DNA of 64,000 bases from Lucinisca nassula. Taxonomy: Eukaryota; Mollusca; Bivalvia; Lucinida; Lucinidae. Under the pieces are notes generated by a model that had not been told where the DNA came from, did not search any database, and worked only from the letters and a program-made list of their open reading frames with translations. Numbering within the stretch: the first letter of the stretch is position 1; every line of letters begins with the position of its first letter. The DNA is taken from contig OY757011.1 of NCBI GenBank assembly GCA_963580285.1, positions 97,702,678 to 97,766,677 of the forward strand. The letters are read 5' to 3'. Below, in pieces: positions 48,401 to 60,000 of this stretch. The position numbers were made by a program, and so were the translations under genes.

Positions 48401-51400
48401 ATTTCATATGCGTCAAGTCAAGATCAAGATCACTATTGCATATGCATTCACAATATGGTGTAGATGTGCATGACATAAATTTCATATGGGTCAAATCAAG
48501 ATCAAGGTCATTTTTGCTAAAAATACAATCATCTTATGATACAAATAACTTCCACATTTCTTCACCCGTTGAGTTCAAATGCATATACATTCACAACGAG
48601 GTGTAGATGTGCATGACATAAATTTTCTATGGGTCAAATCAAGGTCAAGATCACTATTGCTAAAAATAGAATCATCTTATGATACGAATAACTTCCACAT
48701 TTCTTCACCCGTTGAGTTCAAATGTATATACATTCACGAGGTGTAGATGTGCATGACATAAATTTCATATGGGTCAAGTCAAGGTCAAGGTCACTATCGC
48801 TAAAAATAGAATCATCTTATGATGGGAATAACTTCCACATTTCTTCACCGATTGAGTTCATATTTGCATGCATTCATAATGAGATCAAGATCACTGTTGC
48901 TAAAGTTAGAATCTTGTAATGCGAATAACTTCCACATTTCACCAACTGAGTGCAAATTTTGCATATACATTCACAATGAGGTTTAGATGTGCATGTAATA
49001 AATTTCATGTGGGTCAAGTCAAGGTCAAGGTCACTGTTGCTAAAAATAGAATAATCTTGTGATGCAAACTATTTACACATTTCTTCACGATTGAGTTCAA
49101 ATTTTGTGTATGCATTCATAATGAGTAGTAGATGTTCATGACATAAATTTCATATGTGTCGGGTCAAGGTCAAGTCACTGTTGCTAAAAATAGAATAATC
49201 TTATGATGTGAACTACTCCCACATTTCTTCACCGATTGTGTTCAAATTTTGTATACAGTATGCATCTATATACAGTAGAACTTCGATGGCTCGAACACCG
49301 ATGGCTCGTTTACCATTGCTGAGTCGAACCCGTTTTTGAGTCCCTATGGCATTTCTCTATATAAGTAATAGAGAGGGTAAAATTTATGATATTTTCTTTT
49401 TTTATCTTGCAAATGTATGCTGTGTGTACTCATTAGAATCGCCTCGATGAGGCGATTCTAATGAGTACACACAGCATACATTTTTCATTATAGAACACCG
49501 AAAAGATGTCCTAAAGTATGTCGTTATGCCTCCTGGCAGTAGCCCTCGGTGGCTCGAACTACCCCTGTCGCGAACAGATTTTCGTGGTCCCAAAGGTGTT
49601 CAAGGCATTGAATTTCGACTGTAATGATGTATGACATAAATTTCATATGGGTCATATCAAGGTCAAAGTAACTATTTCTAGTTTTTGTTTAGAATTTTGT
49701 TTTGATAATAGCTGTATGAGGAAGTATCATCACATTAACAGGTCGGTGTACTGAACACCCTTCAGTGAAATTGGGTAAAACGGGGGAATACTAGTCAGAT
49801 CCTCTGACAGTTCTAGTTTTCATTCTAATTTCATTATGACAACACATACATCAACACAGTTATGTTTTCTGATGAAAATTTGTGATATTTTTCTTATTTC
49901 TACTATACTCTAAACATAGGTGGTGGGTGCTCATTAGAACTGCCTCTAAGACATGCCAACAACTGTGGTCATTTTATGAAAGTAGATTCTTTGCCCTGTC
50001 AAAAGGGGCTTGAAAAAAAAGTAAAACAAAAAAAAATCTGACTAAACATGGACATTTTTTTTTTTCAGGCTATTCCAACAGTCCTGGGAATTATGATCCT
50101 ACCTCACTAGTCGATTGTTTAAAAAGGTAAGTATTTGACCCAAGGGTCAAAAGTTTTATTTGTATTATATTCTACTAAACATACCCTTCGATTTGAGATA
50201 TGCCACATGACTATGTTCCACAATACAAATTTTCACTGACCCCCAAAGTCCAACCCCTGGGGCATTACCCAGGTATCACAGTAATATAGCATTCAGTATG
50301 TTTTTTTTTTTTTTTTTGTTGTTGTTTTTTTTAGCTCACCATCACGTAGTGACGAGGTGAGCTTTTGGGATCACTTTTTGTGCGTCATGCGTGCATGCGT
50401 CCGTGTGTGCGTAAACAATTTCTTCAAACGACATCTCCTCCGAAACCACTGATCTGATTTTGATCAAACTTCACAGGAATGATGCCTAGGTGGTCCCCTT
50501 TCAAAGTTGTTCAAATGGTTCCGGTCCGTTACACATCAAGGTCACAGGAGCCAAAAATAGATTTTTTTCACTGAAAATTTAAAAAATCTTCTTCTCTGAA
50601 ACCGCAAGGCCCAGGTCTTTCATATTTGGTATGAAGCTTCATCTAGTGGACCCCTACCAAGATTGTTCAAATTATAGTGCTGGGGCCAAAAATGCCCCCG
50701 CCCCGGGGCCCTTTGGTTTTACATGGGCTTATATAGGAAAAATCTTTAAAAATCTTCTTCTCTGAAACCGCAAGGCCCAGGTCTTTCATATTTGGTATGA
50801 AGCTTCATCTAGTGGACCCCTACCAAGATTGTTCAAATTATAGTGCTGGGGCCTAAAATGCCCCCGCCCCGGGGCCCTTTGGTTTTACGTGGGCTTATAT
50901 AGGGAAAATCTTTAAAAATCTTCTTCTCTGAATCCACAAGGCCCAGGTCTTTGATATTTGGTATGAAGCTTCATCTAGTGGACCCCTACCAAGATTGTCC
51001 AAATTATAGTGCTGGGGCCAAAAAAGCCCCCGCCCCGGAGCCCTTTGGTTTTACATGGGCTTATATAGGGAAAATCTTTAAAAATCTTCTTCTCTGAAAC
51101 TGCAAGGCCCGGGTCTTTGATATTCGCTATGAATCTTCATCTAGTGGACCCCTACCAAGATTGTTCAAATTATATTGCTGGGGCCAAAAATGCCCCCGCC
51201 CCGGGGCCCTTTGATTTTACATGGGCTTATATAGGGAAAACCTTCAACAATCTTCTTCTCTGAAACCGCAAGGCCCAGGTCTTTGAAATTTGGTATGAAG
51301 CTTCATCTAGTGGACCCCTACCAAGATTGTTCAAATTATAGTGCTGGGGCCTAAAATGCCCCCGCCCCGGGGCCCTTTGGTTTTACGTGGGCTTATATAG

Positions 51401-54039
51401 GGAAAATCTTTAAAAATCTTCTTCTCTGAATCCACAAGGCCCAGGTCTTTGATATTTGGTCTGAAGCTTCATCTAGTGGACCCCTACCAAGATTGTTCAA
51501 ATTATAGTGCTGGGGCCAAAAATGCCCCCGCCCCGGAGCCCTTTGGTTTTACATGGGCTTATATAGGGAAAATCTTTAAAAATCTTCTTCTCTGAAACTG
51601 CAAGGCCCAGGTCTTTGATATTCGCTATGAATCTTCATCTAGTGGACCCCTACCAAGATTGTTCAAATTATATTGCTGGGGCCAAAAATGCCCCCGCCCC
51701 AGGGCCCTTTGGTATTACATAGGCTTATATAGGGAAAACCTTCAACAATCTTCTTCTCTGAAACTGCAAGGCCCAGGTCTTTGATATTTGGTATGAAGCT
51801 TCATCTAGTGGACCCCTACCAAGATTGTTCAAATTATAGTGCTGGGGCCAAAAATGCCCCCGCCCCGGGGCCCTTTGGTTTTACATAGGCTTATATAGGG
51901 AAAATCTTTAAAAATCTTCTTCTCTGAAACTGCAAGGCCCAGGTCTTTGATGTTTGGTATGAAGCTTCATCTTGTGGACCTCTATCAAGATTGTTCAAAC
52001 TATAGCCCATTGGGCCAAAAATGCCCCCGCTCCTGGGCCCTTTGGTTTTTCATAGACTTATATAGGGAAAATCTTGAAATATCTTCTACTCTGAAACCAC
52101 AAGGCCTAGGTCTTTGACATTTGTTTTGAAGCTTCAGCTAGTGGACCTCTACCAAGATTGTTCAAATTATAGCCCTGGGGCCACAAATGCCGCCGCCCCA
52201 GGGCCCTTTGGTTTTACATAGACTTAATAGAGATAATCTTTGAAAATCTTCTTCTCTGAAACAACAAGGCCGAGGTCTTTGATATTTGGTGTGAAGCTTC
52301 ATCTAGTGGACCTCTATCAAGATTGTTTAAATTATAGCCCTGAGGCCAAAAATGCCCCTGCCCCGGGGCCATTTGGTTTTACATAGGCTTATGTAAGGAA
52401 AATCTTTAAAAAAAAAATCTTCTTCTCTGAAACCGCAAGGCCCAGGTCTTTGATATTTGTTGTGTAGCTTCATCTAGTGGACCTTTGGCAAGATTGTTCA
52501 AATTATAGCCTTTGATGATATTTGGTATGAAGCTTCACCTTTTTAGACCTCCCTCAACATTATGCACATTATAACCCTGGGGTCAATAATGGCCCTCCGC
52601 GGGGCCCACTTGTTACTCTATGGATCAGGTGAGCAATCCAGGGCCATCATGGTCCTCTTGTTTACATATTTCATTACTTCTGGAAAGTTTGTTATCAAAA
52701 TCTGTAAAATTAACTTTGAAATTGAATTTTATTGATATTGGACCTTTTTACCCCTCCCTCCCAAAGGCCATTGGTGGCTGGGCCAAAAATAAATTTGCTC
52801 TTGTACACCCCACTTCTGTAAGCAACCCACGCACCAAATTTGGTTGGATTCCCATTAACAGTTTAGGAGGAGATAGCATAACGGACAGATGGACAGATGG
52901 TTGGACAGATGAACAGATAGACAGACAGGCAGATGGAGGCAAGTTTAATATCCCCTTAGCTATTTAAAAAAGCTTGGGGATAATGAGACTGCCTTTTTTA
53001 ACCATCTGTAAAACCACTTTTGAACAGCCTCAAAAATGGTCTTTGGGTTGAGGACAGGACATTGTGGGGTATAAAAACTAAACAAGAAAAAAAAATGAAA
53101 CCTTTTAAAAATGCATTTGAAAGAAGAACCATTCTGACATTTAGCTAATTTCACTTTATATTTTTCTCCAGATTTACAAAGCCTGAACATCTGGGTAGTT
53201 CAGCAAAAATCAAGTGTAGTAGTTGCCATAGTTACCAAGAATCAACTAAACAGCTCACTATGAAGAAATTACCAATTGTTGCGTGCTTTCATCTCAAGGT
53301 GAGTTTTCTCCACAAATGCATGTATAAGCGGTACTGTATGATTCTAACTATTGGGACAGACAGGACTTAGCAAACCGTGCAGACCCAGATCAGACTGCTC
53401 CTGAAGGAGCAGTCTGATCAGGGTCTCCACTGTTTGCCATTCCATCTGAAGGAGCAGTCTGATCTGGGTCTCCACTGTTTGCCATTCCATCTGAAGGAGC
53501 AGTCTGATCAGGGTCTCCACTGTTTGCCATTCCATCTGAAGGAGCAGTCTGATCTGGGTCTCCACTGTTTGCCATTCCATCTGTACTTCTTGGGGCGCCT
53601 TGCTGGATTGTGAAACAAATTTGTTAAAGTTTTAGGAGAATTACAGCAAGTCCTCAATGTGTCTGACTTTTTAGGATTTTTAAGAGGTGATTCAGAATCA
53701 TTACACCTTAACCTATTTTAGACCGGCCCCGATAGCTCAGTTGGTAGAGTGTCCGCTCCGGGGAACGGGAGGTCTCGGGTTTGATCCCGGGCCGCGACAT
53801 ACCAAAGTCGTTAAAAATGGTACTAGCTGCTCCTCGTTTGGCACTCAGATTTATGGGGCAGAGCTAGGACTGGTCGATCCAGTGTCAGGATAATGTGACT
53901 GGATGTGGTATCATGTAATGTGTCTGGGACATGATACTTCAGTTAGGCAGCACTATAAACGTGAGCATTGAGCTCCCTGTTGCAACCAGACACCGTCGTG
54001 ATATGACTGAAAAATTGTTGAAAGCGACGTTAAACCGGA

Positions 54040-54089
<50 letters not shown>

Positions 54090-57000
54090 CCTATTTTAGA
54101 TCATTGGGGCATTGGCAAATACAGACACCCAAGAATGCCTAACCACATCCATTGTTGGAAGACTTAAAAAGAAATGAAAAAATATGAAATCCCTAAATTT
54201 TGAAACGGACTTTGCTCTATTCAGAGTTAAGTCTTTACCTCCAAGCTTTTGATTAGCCTTATTCGACTGGTAAGTTTCATGAAATTTCATGTAGGGGTGT
54301 GATATCTTCTTGTAACAGCCAGTCACATGGCCCAATCAAATTATAGTTGTTTTTATCCCCCCGCATCGTATGATGCCAAGGGCATATAGTTTTTCTGTTT
54401 TCGGGGGTGAGGTAGGCCCCTGGGCGGGGGCATTTGTGTTGTATTGAGACATTTCTAGTTTATGGGGAATTGATACACCTTCAGGGGAGACAACTCCCGG
54501 CAAATGTATTTTTGTCTCCCATGTCAATTGGGGTCGACTCTTAAAGGAAAGAATTTGCTCCTGAGGAGCAAATTCTTTCCTTTAAGAGTAGACCCCTTTT
54601 TACATGTGACAGAGTTTATACAAGTGAAGGGGAAGTCCCAAAAGTTCTCTCCCTTTGAAAAAAACTGCAAAAGAATCTTCCAGTTGTATCCATTCCCCTT
54701 AAGTTCAAAAGAGGTAATGACGCACAGCTGACTATGATTTAAAAATGAACCTTCTGTGCATCACCATTGCTTTCAGACCATGAAAAAAATGATAATTTGT
54801 CAATTGGACTGGCTGTTACCAGAAGATAATCACACTCCTACACAAACTGTCATGGAAATTTCACGGGACTTACCAGTCCAACACAGCCGACCACCTTGTA
54901 TCCTGCTATCTGACTGGTAAATTTCGTGACATTTCAGTGAAACTGGCAAAGGAGTACTATGGCTCTTCTTGTAACAGACAGACACTTGATACCTCGAAAT
55001 ACATGTACTGTCTTTCTTACAGACCCTGTAGGGATAGTGGTGGGCAGTAGCTTTTACATCTTCATCAGTGTCAGTCCTGCTTCACAATAAATGTGCACGC
55101 TTAACACTTAAAATGCTGATCACAACAGTTGTTGTCTGCATTGTTGTCGGCTGGTTACTTTGAAAGTCATGGTTGCAAACAGTAAGAACCCAGATCAGAA
55201 TGGTCCTAGGAGCAGTCTTATCAGGGTCCACACTGTTTGCCTGTATGCAAAAATATTTTTTTAAAGTCGGCAAGAACACGCAGCAGAGGACATAAATAGA
55301 CAGCATTTTCAGATGAAGTTTTTCTTGGCATGTTTTCTGAACATGACAACTCCTACCTTTACAAACAGTATAGATCCAGATCAGATGGCTGATGAAGAAG
55401 CCATCTAATCAGGATCTACACTGTCAATTAGTTCATGAATTTGGATGAAACATTATATCGAGTACCTTGCATATTAATTGGTTTATAGTCAGAAATGGGT
55501 TTGACGGAAAATCCTGTTAGCAAATAGTGCAGGCCCTGATCAGACACCGCATTCTAGGCATGATCTGGGCCTGCACTGTTTGCTGAGGTACAGCTTTAGG
55601 GGTTCCCCGCATGCAATGGGCTAATGACTCTGTCTGTGGTATATTTTTCAGCGGTTTGAGCATTCTACGGGTTATCACAAGAAGATCTCAACGTATGTGT
55701 CTTTCCCGGAAGAGCTTGACATGACACCATTCATGTCATCCTCTAGAAACAATAATGGGTTCTACAGACACCACGATGTTCAGGAGTCTACCATAAGTCT
55801 TTCATGTAAAAATAAGTAAGTTCCATCAAAGCAGGTCACGACCCAGTTGTTTAACTCTAACAAAAGTGCTAGTTAACCTTTTGACTGCTGATCACAACTA
55901 GCAGACGGCATATTGACTGCTGATCACAACAAGCAGAAGACATATTGATTGCTGATTACAACTAACAGATTGCATATTGACTGCTGATCACTACTAGCAG
56001 ATGGCGGATTGACTACTGATCACAACTAGCAGATGGCATATTGATTGCTGATCACAACAAGCAGACGGAATATTGACCACTGATCATGACTAGAATATGA
56101 CATTTTGACTGCTGATCCTGACTAGCAGATGGCATATTGACTGCTGTTCGCAACTAGTAAATGGCACATTGACTGCTGATCATGACTAGTAGATGGTATT
56201 TTCAAGTTGTTAAGGGCATATTGCGTCAGGGAGGTTTGTGTGTCTGTCCGTCTATCTGTGTGTGTGTCAATGCGTCCATCCGTACATTACTCTTTTTAGC
56301 TCACCTGAGCTAAAGACTCGTGGGTGAGGTTATAGTATGGCAAGGCTCCGTTGTCTGTCATCTGTCAAGATTTTCAAACATGTTCTCCTCTGAAACCACT
56401 GGGCCAATTGAAGTCAAATTTCATGTGGAGCATCCATGGGATGGGGAAATGAATGTTTGTTTGCCGGGTTCAGGTTACACGACCAAGATGGCCGCCATGA
56501 CCATATAAGGTATAAACCCTTCAAAAATCATCTCCGAAACCAGCAGGCCGATTGCCATGAAACTTGGTATGTAGCATGCGGGACTCAGCCCTATCATGAT
56601 TTGTTCAACTATGACCCTCAGATGACCTTGACCTATTTTATGCCAAGGTCAAATTTGGTCACATAGACTTTTGTATGTTTGACCCCCACCCATCAGGGCT
56701 TGAAGAAATAGATGGGCTGCATGATGCTTCCACTCAGAGCTGAAACCGACCGCACACGAGTATTGGTAAACCGCTTAGAGGATCTAAGCCTGCCCAGGCA
56801 AAGCGGTGCAAGCCGGCCCGTCCATGCTTATAAACCCTATTGGTTTCATTCGGCAGCAGGGCTCGAGATGTCATTTCATCTCATTGTCGGGTAAAAGTCC
56901 CACAAAATTGGAAGTAACTTCTCTAAGATTACCTTTACAGTGTTGATGGGGACGTTAAACCTCAAATCAAACAAACAAGGACTTTTGTATGTGAAAAAGT

Positions 57001-60000
57001 CAAAATTGTGTATTGCATCCTGTGATCTGAAAATTAGTAGATGCAGGCAGCTAAATGAGTGGATGAAACTACATGAGTATTCAAGGTCATGGTCATCCAG
57101 GTGACAGGTCAGTAGGTCAAATCATAGTTCCTTGTTAACACTCTAGAGGCCACAGTTTTGGTCCAATTATTATTCAGATATGAAAATTAAAACTTAGTTT
57201 TCTCAGAAACCTCTGGGCCTTTTGTAACCAAATTTCATATAAATGTCTTTAGGAACAAGGAAATGAAAATTATTAAATATGAGTTTGGTCACTTGACCAA
57301 TATGGCCGCCATGCCCAAAAAGGTAAAAATCCCTCAAAAATCTTTTTCTTTCGAACCAGAGGGTCATTTGTCATAAAACTTAGTATGTAGCATTGGGGAC
57401 TCGGGTTCATCATAGTTTGTTCAAATTATGACCCTCAGATGACATTGACCTATTTTACGCCCAGGTCAAATTTGGTCACATATACTTGTATGAGAAAAAG
57501 TCAAAACCGTGTATTTTTCAGAAACTATTGCAGCCTGTGATCTGAAAATTGGTAGATTCAGTTTGCTAGATGAGTGGATGAAACTACATGAGTATTCAAG
57601 GTCAATGTCATTCTTTCACCTTCGTCCAAGATCATTCATGTGATAGGTCAGTAGGTCAAGTCATAGAAAATCCTTATTAACACTCTAGAGGCCACAGTTT
57701 TGGTCCAATTATCATTAAGCTTGCTCGGAATGATCATCTCGACAATGTCTCAGTCAAGTTCAAATATGGGTCATATTGGATCAAAAAGTAGGTCAATAGG
57801 TCAAATCAGAAAAAAACCTTTGAACACTTTTGAGGCCATAGTTTTGGTCTGATCATCATCAAACTTGCTCAGAATGATCATATTAACAACATCTGGGTCA
57901 GGTGGGGTATTTTATGAATAGAGGGGTGTTTACATGAGAAGTCTGCAAAGGGTATTAAGGTGTTGTCAGACCTACTTAGAACTGGGTAAAGGTGGTGTGA
58001 AAATCAATACTAGGAACTGCTTTTTGTCACCACAAGGCATTGCACCACAAGGCATTGTTAGTTTATCTCCCAGTTAATCTCCGTCGGGTGCACTAGGACC
58101 TAACCCTCAATGTCCACAAGTTGCCCAGAAAGTGACAAACAAGTCAGCTCTGTATCGTCGAAGGGAACCACCGACTCCTAAGTCTAGCTGCTGATCCCAA
58201 CTCCCCCCACCCACCTTTGTCACCACAAGGCATTGTTAGTAAGCCCGAGCTGGTTCATCTCTGTTTGGTGCACTGTTATTGTAGTTGCTTCCCTTGGTTA
58301 CCTGTCAATCAGATAGTCATCGGTTTTTCTTTCCTTCGTTATTACATTAATAAAGTCAAATTTCTGACACAACATAAGTGATTTCAGTTTCTAAGTAAGA
58401 AAATATATTCAGGGGCTTGCTTGATACCCAAAACTATCTGTTTATCATTGTGTAGGTCTAATATGAATTTTGTGTAGTCACCATTGTCATTAGATTTTGC
58501 GACTGCAAAACTTCAACGAATCTTGGAAAAAATGTTTTTTGTTTTTTTTTAGTTCTGTTACATTACACGCACCCAATTTTAATTCCATATGTCTGAGAGA
58601 AAGAAAGTGTGTATTTTTCACAACAAAATACGGTAGACTGATTTTGAAATTATTTCACAGAAGTCACTGTCAACCAAAATTGCTCAAACCCTCCACTCCA
58701 CTTTATATTACCTGCCATTTTATTTGTTCAAGGAGGATCAGGCGAGCAATCCAGGGCCATTGTTGCCCTCTTGTTTTGTTTAAGTGAGCTTATAATATGT
58801 CAAGGCTCCGTTGTCTGTCTGACGTCTGTTGTCTGTCAACATTTTCAAGCATCTTCTCATCTGATACCACTGGGCCCATTGAAGTCAAATTTCATATGGA
58901 ACATCCATGGAATGGGGGAACGAGAGTTTGTTCATGGGGTCCAGGTCAGAAGACCAACATGGGCGCCATGCCCATATATGGTAAAAACCCTGCAAAAATT
59001 TTCTCTGGAATGGGCTGATTGCCACGAAGCTTGGTATGTAGCATTAGGGACTCGGGGGCCAATCATAGTTTGTTCAAATGATGACTCTGAGATGACTTTG
59101 ACCTATTTTATGCCAAAGTCAAATTTGGTCACATAGACTTTTGTATGGATAAAAGTCAAAATTGTGTATTTTTCGGAAACTATGCCAGCCTGTGATCTGA
59201 AAATTGGAAGATGCAGTTACCTAAATGAGTATGTGAAACATGAGTATTCAAGGTCAAGGGTATTCTTTGACCTTGGCCCAAGGTCATTCAGATGTGAAAA
59301 TTAAAACTTATTTTCCTCAGAAAACACTAAGCCATTTGTAACCAAATTTTCACATAAATACCTTTAGGAACAAGAAAATGAAAATTGATTAAAATGAGTT
59401 CTGTCGCATGACCAAGATGGCCACCATGCCCATTTAAGGTAAAAATCCTTCAAAATTCTTCTTCTCCCAAACCAAATGGCCGACTATCATGAACCTTGGT
59501 ATGTAGCAATGGGGACTCAAGCCCATCATACTTTGTTCAAGTGATGACCCCCAGATGACCTTGATCTATTCTACGCCAAGGTCAAATTTGGTAACATAGA
59601 CTTTTGTATGGGAAAAAGTCAATACTTATAGTGTATTTTTCAGACACTATTGCAGTCTCTGATCTGAAAATTGGAAAATGCAGTTAGCTAAATGAATAGA
59701 TGAAACTCCTTGAGTATTCAAGGTCAAGGTCATTACTTGACTTTGGCCTAAGGCCTTTCAGATATGAAGACTAAAACTTATTTTCCACTGGAACTTCTGG
59801 GCCGTTTGTGATCATTTTATATAAAAGCGTATAGAAGTAAGAAAATGACAATTTATTAATATGAGTTTGGTCACATGACCAATATGGCCACCATGGCCAT
59901 ATAATGTAAAAAGACTTCAGAATCATCTTCTCTGGAAACAACAGGCCAATTTTCATAAAACTTTGTATGTGGCATTGGGGACTTGGGCCCATTATAGTTT

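Noticed and set aside
53390..53613. Repeat-protein frames on both strands (for example [11 protein letters not shown] or [14 protein letters not shown] units)
   Set aside because: They are translations of the 45-bp palindrome module array; the period is a multiple of three, so several frames stay open by chance.
53726..53800. tRNA gene with good A and B boxes
   Set aside because: The acceptor and anticodon stems do not fold and the sequence continues into a SINE body with a (CA)n tail. The same holds for heads at 7170, 8170, 45660, 45965 and 61860.
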